This document shows, in pieces, positions 7,218 to 13,656 of a stretch of 14,421 nt of DNA. Origin of the DNA: Thermoplasmata archaeon. GTDB taxonomy: Archaea; Thermoplasmatota; Thermoplasmata; Lutacidiplasmatales; UBA184. The notes under the pieces are model-generated. The model saw only the letters and a program-made list of their open reading frames with translations, ran no database searches and was not told where the DNA came from. Position numbers and translations under genes: made by a program. The DNA is taken from the NCBI GenBank assembly GCA_030046135.1, contig JASIEC010000126.1:1-14421 (forward strand), given 5' to 3'. Each line of letters opens with the position of its first letter. Position 1 is the stretch's first letter.

Positions 7218-7721
7218 ATGGCGAGCCGGGGCCCCTCGGTCGAGGTCGGGCCGAACGGGAGGATCCTCTCGCTTTCGGTCGCTTGGTTCTCCGACGGCGC
7301 CCGCCGGAGGGCTGCCGCCCGGCGCGACCGCAAGTGCGTCGAGTGCGGGAGGGGGCTCCGCACCGGCAGGACGCCGTACTGCTCGCGGCGGTGTCAGTGG
7401 GCGTTTCACGGCCACTATTTCTGGGACTCGGCCCGCCACTACGTTCTCCTGAGGGACCGGTACACCTGCCGGGCGTGCGGGCAGCGGCATCGCGCCCGGG
7501 ACCTCGAGGTCGACCACGTGCTGGAGATCTCCCGGGGTGGGGCGGCTCTCGAGTACTCGAACCTCCAGTCCCTGTGCCGCCCCTGCCATCGGAGCAAGAC
7601 CCGAGGGTTCCTTGCGGGTCGTGCCCGGGCGGACGACAGCGCCCAGGATCCGAGCGTCGGCCCTGCCGCCAACGCTCCGGCGGACCTCCCGACCCCGCCG
7701 GGCCCCTCGAGCGACCTTTAA
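7218..7721 (+). CDS. HNH endonuclease-like protein with two zinc-binding cysteine sets
   Basis: A 167-residue protein. The C-terminal half has a standard HNH fold: YTCRACGQR (Cys84, Cys87), VDHV (Asp99-His100, catalytic pair), SNLQSLC (Asn115), and CRPCHRSK (Cys120, Cys123, His124). The flanking CxxC pairs form the structural zinc site. Upstream is a second set, CVECG (Cys40, Cys43) and CSRRC (Cys55, Cys59), which resembles a treble-clef or zinc-ribbon knuckle and may bind DNA or RNA. The last 35 residues are Pro/Ala/Asp-rich tail. ATG 7218 is chosen because it directly precedes well-behaved sequence and avoids overlap with the divergent permease; a GTG at 7047 in the same frame would add 57 residues antisense to it. 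The target is unknown: it could be a restriction-like, repair or mobile-intron relic nuclease. Stand-alone archaeal HNH proteins of this kind are common and mostly uncharacterised. Confidence 0.85.
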   Translation: MASRGPSVEVGPNGRILSLSVAWFSDGARRRAAARRDRKCVECGRGLRTGRTPYCSRRCQWAFHGHYFWDSARHYVLLRDRYTCRACGQRHRARDLEVDHVLEISRGGAALEYSNLQSLCRPCHRSKTRGFLAGRARADDSAQDPSVGPAANAPADLPTPPGPSSDL

Positions 7722-7724
7722 GGT

Positions 7725-7731
7725 GTAAATA
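7725..7731 (+). promoter_or_regulatory. TATA box (GTAAATA) of the thermopsin-like gene
   Basis: GTAAATA, within TTTAAGGTGTAAATAGG, is centred 30 bases before ATG 7758 and is the clearest TATA box in the window. No Shine-Dalgarno sequence lies between it and the ATG, so the mRNA is probably leaderless. The box sits immediately after the HNH stop codon (7719-7721), so the HNH and thermopsin-like genes are probably separate transcription units. Confidence 0.75.
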
Positions 7732-7757
7732 GGTCGGCCCATCTTCGCAGGCCCCAC

Positions 7758-10700
7758 ATGCGAGGTCTTCGGTTCCTGGGCCCGGTCGCGGCCGCGTTCA
7801 TCGTCGCTCTCATGGTGTCCCCGTCGTTCGGGGTCATCCCGCTCGCCCCGCCGAGGGAGGGCGCTTCCCTCCCGTCCGCGGCTCCGACCACCTCCCTCAA
7901 GGGGTCCGGCGCGGACGCCTCGACCGGGACCGGCTCGGCGCCGTCGGCCGGCACGCCGGCCGCCAGCTCCGGGCAGCCGCCGGAGTCGCTCCCCGGCAAC
8001 TGTCTCAAGTTCGGAAAGCCGACGAGCGGCGAGATCACGCCGTGCCTCCTCTCGACGCCCGTCCCGATGGGGCTCTCGGACCTCGGCGTGGGCCCGAGCG
8101 GGGCCTACAACTACACGACCCCGAGCTTCGCCGGCACTCTCACGGTCCAGTCGTTCTCGGCGTTCAGTCCCGGCTACGGGTCGTCGTCCCTCTCCCCCAA
8201 CTGGGTGCGCATCGAGCTCGACACGGTCGCCGTCGACGTCGCGCTCCCCCACTCGACGTTCGGGACCTACTGGATCCAGAACGGGGTCCACTTCAACGGG
8301 ACCTCGATCACGTTCGAAGACAACGTCTGGAACTTCTCGGGCCCGAACGAGAGCATCCTCGCGTCGACCCTCACGGGGCAGGTCGGCCAAATCCTGCGAG
8401 ACGAGTTTTACTACGGGGTCGGCCCGACGTACGCGGTGACCCTGCCGATGACGCTCCGTCTCTTCAACAACGTCACGATCGTCGGCGGCCACGCCCGGGT
8501 CTACTTCAACTACACGCTCAGCGCCGCCGGCGGGTTCTCCAAGTCCGGGAGCTACGACAACGTCACCTTCTCGGGCGCCGCCTCGCCGACCGCCCCGCCC
8601 GTGTTCGAGGTCAACGGGAGCGAGTACAACCCGGCCGGGCTTCTCTACGATGCCGAGTTCGTGATCGGCGGGAACGGCGACGGTGCGAACGCCAACGTGG
8701 TGGCGCTGAACGCGACCGCGACGCTCGACGACTGCGACGCCGGGCCCTCGAGCTGCACGTCGGTCCGGTCCGCGTACGACTTCGGGGAGGATTCGGGGGA
8801 GACCGCGCTCGGGATCGCGGCTTACTGGATCGGGACGACCGAGTACCTGAACCAGGGGCCGTCGATCCTCGAGGGGCTCTGGAACACGCCCGCCGCCTCC
8901 TTCGTCCCGGCCGCGGCGGCCGGCTATGTCGTCATCTCGATCGCGGTCACCCCGAGCTACGCGTTCCTCTTCGAGGCGAACCAGACCGCGATCGCGCGGA
9001 CCACGCGGTACGCGAACCTCTCCTACGCCCCGACGACCGTCACCGGCCTGGCGACCACGTTTCTCCCGCCGGTCACCCCCGGGAGCGGGGGCGGGTACGT
9101 CTTCGCGGCGTGGGCGGACGGCTACGCGAACGCCTCCACCGTCCTGACCCCGATCTTCAACAACACCACCGCGGCCCAGTCCCTCACGCTCGCTGCCTCG
9201 TCGACCGTCGAGAACGCCCCGGTCTACCTCGCGACCGACGCCCAGGCCGCGCTGCTCGGATCGGCCGGGATCGCGGGGATCCGAAACTCCGCGACGCTGC
9301 AGGCGCTGTGGATCAACGACACAAGCGCGAACATCGCCCCGCCGTTCCTCCGCCTGAACGAGTACAGCTACCCCACGTTCGTCCTGTTCGCGGCCGAGGG
9401 GCTCGCCTACGCGGTGAGCCTCAACGCCTTCCTCCAGAGCTCGCTCACGTTCACGTACACGGAGTACCAGAACGAGGCGGACCTTCTCCTCGGGTGGACG
9501 CAGGCCTACTTCTTCTTCGGGGGCTCGGGCGCGTTCACGGTCACGGATACGACGATCTCGGGCGACTCCGCGCTCTACAACGACCGGAATCCGACGTATC
9601 CCCCCGCGACCGTGGAGTTTTACGGGGCGCACGACGCCTCCGCCTCGAACGTCCTCGCGAAGGCGGACACGTACGGGGTCACGGTCGTGGACGCCGCCGA
9701 CGTGACGCTTACCAACCTCACGTCGGAGACCGGGGCATACGGGGCGTTCGTCCTCCACTCCCAGGACGTGGTGCTGAACGAGGTCGCCGCATCCGGAAGC
9801 GACCCGATCGGCGCGTTCCCCTCGGTGGGTGCGACGCTGTTCAACGACACCGACGTCGCCGTCCAGCGCGTCGCCGCGTCGGCCGGCGCGTCGGGCCTCC
9901 TCTCGGAGGGGGTCGCGGACCTGAACCTCTCCGGGCTCAGCGCCTCGACCGGGGCCGTCGGGCTCGCGCTCAACACCACCAACGACTCGCACCTGGCCAA
10001 CGTCACGGTCGTCGACGACTCGTCGGACGCCGGGTGGTGGAACAACAGCTCGACGATCTCGGTCCGGACCCTCTCGAGCCGCTACATCGGCCTCGACTTC
10101 GTGAACGACTCGGACGTCACCGTGGTGGGGGCGAGCGCCCTCGGGCTGGGCGCCTCCGCGGTCGACGAGGTCGCGAACACCTCCGGGGGTCACTTTTCGG
10201 ACGTCAACGTGAGCGACGACGCGTTCGGCGTCAACGCCACGAACTCGACCGATCTCGACCTCGCCTCGTTCAGCGCGACCGACGGGAGCGTTGGGGCGGA
10301 CCTCGAAAACGTCACGGACGTCACCGCGACCGATCTCTCCGCGACGAACACGTCGATCGCGCTCCTCTGGGACCGCGGGTCGACCGGGACGATCTCGGAC
10401 GTCAGCGTGGCGAGCGAGCCGACGAGCGTGAAGGAGTGGAACGTGACGGGTGCGCCCGGGGTCGTCGTCTCGAACGTCGCCGACGTCACGATCTCGCTCG
10501 TGAGCGCGACGGGGGCCCCCGGGCTCCTCGACTACATCCTGAGCCCGTCGAACGGCTCGTACTTCGCGGCCGCGGCCGTCGCGATCGCGAACTCCTCGGA
10601 CTCGAAGGTCCTCAACGTCTCCGCGGTCGACTACCCGTACTCGGTGCTCGCGAACAACAGCACCGGCCTCACGATCGAAGGGGTCGAGTCGTGGTACGGG

Positions 10701-11516
10701 AACGTCTCGGTGCTCCTCAATGGCACCACGTTCTCGACCGTCACCCACGTCTTCGCCTACGGCGACGAGATCGGCACGGTCCTCGTCAACAACTCGACGT
10801 CGGTCACGATCACCGAGAGCACCTTCGAAGGGTGCGTCCAGGTCGGCCTGCTCCTTCTGAACGCGACCACGATCACCGTGACGGACAACAACTTCGTCGC
10901 GACGAACGGCTCGAGCGACTCGGGCCGCTACGACGCCGCCCACGAGCAGGCGTTCGCGAACGGCTCGCTCGGCCTCGCCTTCTCCGGGAACTTCTGGTCC
11001 GACCACACGGGGACCGGCGCCTACCCGATCTCCAACAACTCGACCGTCGTCGCGCGCGATCTCTCGCCGGCCACGAAGTTCGTCTCCACGTGGCTCCTGT
11101 TCGAGGAGTCGGGGCTCCCCGGCGGGACGAACTGGTCGTTCACGTACGCGGGGGCGACGTACTCGAGCGTGGTCGCGCACGTGTACCTCCCGGGATGGAG
11201 CCTCGCGCTCCGCACGCTCCCGTTCAGCGTGGCGGGCGCCGCCGGCTTGAAGCCGCGGCCCGCGAGCGGCAGCCTCGCCTGGGACGGGGCGAACCAGACC
11301 GAGAGCATCACCTACGTCACCGGCCTCCCGTTCGACCTGCCCCTCTCGGTGTACATCGCGATCGGCGTTGCGGCGGTGGCGGCGGTCGCCATCATTGCGG
11401 CGCTCCTCGTCCGGCGCCACCGGCCGAAGCCTCCGCCCGCCGAGCCGGACGAGTTCGCTCCCAAGGGACCGACCCCGCCGTCCGACGAGGACCGTCACCA
11501 GCGAAGGTACGGCTAG
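7758..11516 (+). CDS. Giant membrane-anchored surface protein: thermopsin-like (A5) domain plus parallel beta-helix
   Basis: The 1252-residue protein has a signal peptide (1-26, hydrophobic core VAAAFIVALMV), then a Ser/Thr/Pro-rich linker to about 95. Residues about 110-365 resemble thermopsin, the acid peptidase family A5: TPSFAGTLTVQSF, TYWIQNGVHFN, EDNVWNFSG, SYDNVTFSG and FVIGGNGDG blocks occur in the family's order. Active residues of A5 are not marked by a simple motif, so activity is not proved. Residues 390-590 hold further beta-rich sequence. About 595-1095 form a right-handed parallel beta-helix of 19-25-residue rungs ending in a NosD-like GNFWSDHTG. A beta domain beginning FEESGLPGGTNWSF (1115-1128), common in Thermoplasmata surface proteins, precedes a membrane helix (about 1198-1217) and a basic cytoplasmic tail. 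By eye there are about 45 N-x-S/T sequons. Cysteines are few (82, 96, 326, 333, 1026). It likely acts outside the cell as a peptidase, adhesin or glycan-binding protein. Confidence 0.85.
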   Translation: MRGLRFLGPVAAAFIVALMVSPSFGVIPLAPPREGASLPSAAPTTSLKGSGADASTGTGSAPSAGTPAASSGQPPESLPGNCLKFGKPTSGEITPCLLSTPVPMGLSDLGVGPSGAYNYTTPSFAGTLTVQSFSAFSPGYGSSSLSPNWVRIELDTVAVDVALPHSTFGTYWIQNGVHFNGTSITFEDNVWNFSGPNESILASTLTGQVGQILRDEFYYGVGPTYAVTLPMTLRLFNNVTIVGGHARVYFNYTLSAAGGFSKSGSYDNVTFSGAASPTAPPVFEVNGSEYNPAGLLYDAEFVIGGNGDGANANVVALNATATLDDCDAGPSSCTSVRSAYDFGEDSGETALGIAAYWIGTTEYLNQGPSILEGLWNTPAASFVPAAAAGYVVISIAVTPSYAFLFEANQTAIARTTRYANLSYAPTTVTGLATTFLPPVTPGSGGGYVFAAWADGYANASTVLTPIFNNTTAAQSLTLAASSTVENAPVYLATDAQAALLGSAGIAGIRNSATLQALWINDTSANIAPPFLRLNEYSYPTFVLFAAEGLAYAVSLNAFLQSSLTFTYTEYQNEADLLLGWTQAYFFFGGSGAFTVTDTTISGDSALYNDRNPTYPPATVEFYGAHDASASNVLAKADTYGVTVVDAADVTLTNLTSETGAYGAFVLHSQDVVLNEVAASGSDPIGAFPSVGATLFNDTDVAVQRVAASAGASGLLSEGVADLNLSGLSASTGAVGLALNTTNDSHLANVTVVDDSSDAGWWNNSSTISVRTLSSRYIGLDFVNDSDVTVVGASALGLGASAVDEVANTSGGHFSDVNVSDDAFGVNATNSTDLDLASFSATDGSVGADLENVTDVTATDLSATNTSIALLWDRGSTGTISDVSVASEPTSVKEWNVTGAPGVVVSNVADVTISLVSATGAPGLLDYILSPSNGSYFAAAAVAIANSSDSKVLNVSAVDYPYSVLANNSTGLTIEGVESWYGNVSVLLNGTTFSTVTHVFAYGDEIGTVLVNNSTSVTITESTFEGCVQVGLLLLNATTITVTDNNFVATNGSSDSGRYDAAHEQAFANGSLGLAFSGNFWSDHTGTGAYPISNNSTVVARDLSPATKFVSTWLLFEESGLPGGTNWSFTYAGATYSSVVAHVYLPGWSLALRTLPFSVAGAAGLKPRPASGSLAWDGANQTESITYVTGLPFDLPLSVYIAIGVAAVAAVAIIAALLVRRHRPKPPPAEPDEFAPKGPTPPSDEDRHQRRYG

Positions 11517-11714
11517 GCCGCTCGGAACGCGCGAGCTTCCCGCGATCTCCGACCCCCGCGTCCGGCGTGGCCGGTCGTTGCACGACGTTTAGGAGTATTG
11601 GCAAAGTTTTGCGAAGTCGACCTCGAGGCTCCGTCGCAGCAAATCTGCCCGTTTGAAATAGCCGGACGCCCTTCCCCCGGGCAAGCGGACGAGTCCGGGT
11701 CCGCGTGGGAAGCG
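11517..11714 (+). other. Intergenic stretch with AT-rich patch between surface protein and basic peptide gene
   Basis: No convincing gene is seen. The segment 11586-11665 is clearly richer in A/T than its surroundings and contains several possible promoter words, including TTTAGGAG near 11588 and TTTGAAATA at 11652. An in-frame TTG at 11598 would extend the following peptide by 39 residues (beginning MAKFCEVDLEAP), but its upstream AGGAG lies only two bases away, too close for a normal Shine-Dalgarno. No T-rich terminator for the large gene is obvious. Confidence 0.4.
11652..11660 (+). promoter_or_regulatory. Candidate TATA element (TTTGAAATA) for the basic peptide gene
   Basis: TTTGAAATA resembles an archaeal TATA box. 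With usual spacing it would start transcription near 11685, giving a leader of about 30 bases before ATG 11715. A weak purine run GGGAAG lies three bases before that ATG. Composition and position are the only evidence. Confidence 0.4.
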
Positions 11715-11783
11715 ATGCCGAAGAAGGCGAAGAAGGGCAAGACCGCGAAGCGGGGCAAGAAGGGACGCCGAAGCAAGCGGTAG
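11715..11783 (+). CDS. 22-residue Lys/Arg-rich peptide
   Basis: The frame encodes a peptide starting MPKKAKKGKT and ending GRRSKR, with 9 lysines and 4 arginines in 22 residues; every other residue is Ala, Gly, Ser, Thr or Pro apart from Met. It has no hydrophobic core and would be unstructured alone. The repeated K-K-x-K-K-G pattern resembles histone-tail or ribosomal-protein extensions, so nucleic-acid binding is the natural guess, unproved. A longer product from TTG 11598 would be 61 residues with this as its tail. A candidate TATA element lies upstream and a 10-bp hairpin overlaps the TAG stop. So short an open frame could be chance, but the biased composition and the flanking signals make a real gene plausible. 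Confidence 0.4.
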   Translation: MPKKAKKGKTAKRGKKGRRSKR

Positions 11784-11806
11784 GTCGAGGCGTCTCGCTT
11801 CGACCT
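11782..11806 (+). terminator. 10-bp hairpin overlapping the stop of the basic peptide
   Basis: AGGTCGAGGC pairs with GCTTCGACCT (one G-T wobble) around the loop GTCTC. The stem begins within the TAG stop codon. No T-run follows, so it is not a classic intrinsic terminator; it could protect the 3' end of the mRNA or be part of a small RNA. The pairing is direct from sequence; the role is inference. Confidence 0.45.
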
Positions 11807-11967
11807 CCGTTCCCCGTGGGAAGAGTACCTGCCCACGCCCGCGGGCCCGACTCGAGCAACCCCTTCCTCCCTCGTCCCGACGGCTCCGTAGGATCGGTCG
11901 CCCGTCCTCGAGGCACTTCGCCGGCTCGAACTAGGACTCGCCCTCGATCATCCTGCTCGCCGGGCGG

Positions 11968-13206
11968 TCAGCCGCGCCGAACCCGTCCGCGACGGCCTGC
12001 GGCCAGCGCCCATAGCAGGAGCGCCCGTACCGTGGGAGGAGGCGGCCCCGAGCCGAGCGGGGCTGGAAGCCGCGCGGGCCGATCGAGTTCCTCCGTCGGC
12101 AGCCGCCCCTGCGCGGATCGGAGCGCCGTCCGGGCCTCGACCGGCCCTCCGGCTCGCCACAGCGCGCCGACCGATTGGACGGTCGAGTCGAACATCCGAG
12201 ACTCGGCGTCGGAGACGAGGCGGACCCCGCCGTCCCCGGTGGAGATGAGGGGATGATCGGGGAGCGCCGTCGGGCGGCTTCCGCGGAGCAGCGCGCAGAG
12301 GCGAGGCGTCGAGGCCAGGTCCCGGAGCTTCCCCAGCGCCCAGATCGCGGCGAGCCGGACCTCCGGATCGGGGTCGTCGAGCGCCCGACGGAGGGAGGGG
12401 AGCGCCGAGGTCGCCCCGAGGGCGCCCAGGGCATAGATCGCCCCGCGACGGGGCCAGGGGTGCGGATCAGCGAGCCCGCGCACGAGACGAGGAGCGTCCC
12501 CCGGGCCTCCCACGCGACCGAGGGCGAGCGCGGCCGCTCCTCGGACGGCCCAGGAAGGATCCGCCAGCGCGGATCGCGCCACCGCCCTTGCTCGAGGGGA
12601 ACGCATCGCCGACAGGGCGTGGATCGCGCACACGCGGACCGAGTGCTGTGGGTCGCCGGCGGCGCGAGCGAGGGCCAACGAAGCGCGAGGGGATCCGATC
12701 TTCCCCAGCGCGGTCACGAGCGCCGGGCGCTCCCACACCTCGGACCTTCGAAGCCGGGCGAGAAGGGCGGGTACGCTAGTGCGATCGCGACGCAGTCCGA
12801 GCACGACCGCCGCGGCGATCCGGACCCGAAGCGCCGGGTCGCCGAGCGCTCCCCGGACCTTCCGAGCGGCTCCCGGGTCGCCGGTCCGCTCGAGCGCGAG
12901 GATCGCCTCGCGCCGGACCCGGTCGGATCGATCGCCGAGCGCATGCTCCAGGGCCGGGATGGCCCTCGGGTCTCCGATCCAGCGAAGGGCCAGGGCGGAG
13001 AAGCCTCGGACGTGTTCGTTCTCGTCGGTGAGGAGGAGCCGAGTGAGCGCCTCGGTCGACCGGCGGTCCCCGTGACGTGAGAGGTCGTACGCCGCCCGGG
13101 CCCTGAGCGGCCAGCGCTCGCTGCGAAGGAGCGCCTCGAGCTGGAGGCGCGGCGGAGGGGCTATGGCAGCCGGCGATTCGGAAACCTCCGGGTCGAAGCC
13201 GAGCAT
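11968..13206 (-). CDS. HEAT-repeat protein (PBS-lyase-like repeats)
   Basis: A 412-residue protein built mainly of about nine tandem 30-31-residue HEAT repeats at residues 22-310. Each has the pattern DP-x5-VR-x2-A-x2-ALG-x6-A-x-P-x-L-x2-AL, for example DPDPEVRLAAIWALGKLRD. This type occurs in phycocyanobilin-lyase-like HEAT proteins, but no catalytic domain accompanies it here. Such solenoids act as protein-protein scaffolds, and this one probably does so in the cytoplasm because no signal peptide or membrane helix is seen. The C-terminal 100 residues lack repeats and include a Pro-rich stretch and a basic end. ATG 13206 is chosen because upstream in-frame sequence to 13437 is low-complexity Arg/Pro/Gly without domain character. 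The partner is unknown. The repeats are regular and intact, which argues for a functional gene. Confidence 0.85.
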   Translation of the reverse strand: MLGFDPEVSESPAAIAPPPRLQLEALLRSERWPLRARAAYDLSRHGDRRSTEALTRLLLTDENEHVRGFSALALRWIGDPRAIPALEHALGDRSDRVRREAILALERTGDPGAARKVRGALGDPALRVRIAAAVVLGLRRDRTSVPALLARLRRSEVWERPALVTALGKIGSPRASLALARAAGDPQHSVRVCAIHALSAMRSPRARAVARSALADPSWAVRGAAALALGRVGGPGDAPRLVRGLADPHPWPRRGAIYALGALGATSALPSLRRALDDPDPEVRLAAIWALGKLRDLASTPRLCALLRGSRPTALPDHPLISTGDGGVRLVSDAESRMFDSTVQSVGALWRAGGPVEARTALRSAQGRLPTEELDRPARLPAPLGSGPPPPTVRALLLWALAAGRRGRVRRG

Positions 13207-13254
13207 CCCGCTGCCACCCCGCCCGATCGTAAGGGCAGGCAGCCGGACAGCGGA

Positions 13255-13269
13255 CGGGGCTCCGCCCCG
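13255..13269. repeat. Perfect hairpin CGGGGC-TCC-GCCCCG upstream of the HEAT gene
   Basis: A 6-bp GC stem with a three-base loop lies 49 bases upstream of the HEAT gene start. It could form in the leader or mark an operator-like inverted repeat. In DNA this rich in G and C, a stem of this size is not strong evidence alone. Confidence 0.3.
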
Positions 13270-13528
13270 CTCAGGGGACTCGTCTTGAGCTTCGGCACCG
13301 AGTCCGCGCGGGGGCCGGACGGTGGCACCGTGGGTTCGGGTCGTGGGGCCTGCCCGGGGTCGACCGCGAGCCGGGGGTCGGCCCCGGGGCTGACGCCGGG
13401 GATGTCGGGCGGTCCGACGCAAGGCCAAGCCGATCACCTCCCCCGCTTGACGAACGTCGGTTCCAGCTAAGACGGTGGCTCAGGTCGGAACGTCGTCCTC
13501 CAGGCCCCCGGCCCGGGACGGGGACCGA

Positions 13529-13545
13529 TCGTCGGCAACCGACGA
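13529..13545. repeat. Perfect hairpin TCGTCGG-CAA-CCGACGA
   Basis: A 7-bp perfect stem with loop CAA, in non-coding sequence about 110 bases before the His-rich gene. It could be a protein-binding inverted repeat or an RNA stem. Confidence 0.35.
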
Positions 13546-13581
13546 GGCAAACAGGCGACGAATGCTTCGCCGGGACGCCGG

Positions 13582-13588
13582 GATATAC
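13582..13588 (+). promoter_or_regulatory. TATA-like box GATATAC
   Basis: GATATAC is one of the few strong A/T words in this region. It would start transcription near 13611, about 45 bases before the His-rich gene. The first transcribed bases would directly follow the 13594-13611 hairpin, so it is either an alternative promoter for 13657 or a promoter for a separate short RNA. Confidence 0.4.
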
Positions 13589-13593
13589 GTCCT

Positions 13594-13611
13594 GAGCCGG
13601 GGCTTCGGCTC
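13594..13611. repeat. Hairpin GAGCCG-GGGCTT-CGGCTC between two promoter-like words
   Basis: A 6-bp perfect stem with a six-base loop lies between GATATAC (13582) and the TTTTTG element (13622). It may be an operator for a regulator of the His-rich gene, or a stem followed at 10 bases by a T5 run that could end an upstream plus-strand RNA. Confidence 0.35.
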
Positions 13612-13621
13612 GACCATCGGG

Positions 13622-13627
13622 TTTTTG
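13622..13627 (+). promoter_or_regulatory. Candidate TATA-like element TTTTTG for the His-rich secreted gene
   Basis: TTTTTG is centred about 32 bases before ATG 13657, matching word and spacing seen before the gene at 4507. It supports a leaderless transcript from 13657. It may instead act as a T-run terminator for anything transcribed from 13440-13620. Confidence 0.4.
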
Positions 13628-13656
13628 GGGGATGCCGGCGCGCTCGCGGGCTACCC

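Larger units (their letters stand above)
13207..13656. other. 450-base intergenic region with several hairpins and a TATA-like box
   Basis: No convincing protein gene is seen on either strand. It holds three perfect short hairpins (13255-13269, 13529-13545, 13594-13611), a TATA-like GATATAC at 13582-13588, and a T5 run at 13622-13626. It separates the divergent HEAT and His-rich genes and so contains both promoters. I looked for tRNA, SRP RNA and RNase P RNA core motifs and found none. A small structured RNA on the plus strand is possible. Confidence 0.5.

Noticed and set aside
7019..7363. Permease starting at GTG 7363 or TTG 7333
   Set aside because: This would add about 80-90 charged, low-complexity residues antisense to the HNH domain. 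The TATA-like box at 7132 lies well inside it.
4982..7732. A 916-codon plus-strand open frame opposite the aminotransferase and permease
   Set aside because: Highly charged, repetitive Glu/Arg/Gly composition without recognisable fold. It lies antisense to two clear genes.
7188..11498. A 1436-codon open frame on the minus strand opposite the thermopsin-like gene
   Set aside because: It is an antisense shadow: Arg/Asp/Gly/Val-rich with no domain order. GC-rich coding DNA with few stop codons makes such frames common.
8042..11656. A 1204-codon plus-strand frame overlapping the thermopsin-like gene
   Set aside because: Another shadow of the same DNA, extremely Arg-rich, starting inside a well-supported gene.
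13207..13437. N-terminal extension of the HEAT protein to 13437
   Set aside because: The added 77 residues are Arg/Pro/Gly low complexity and lie over hairpin-bearing non-coding sequence; ATG 13206 directly precedes normal protein sequence.
13321..13460. Possible tRNA or 7S/RNase P RNA around GTGGGTTCGGGTC
   Set aside because: The T-loop-like word has no pairing arms and no cloverleaf. No SRP or RNase P core motif is found on either strand.
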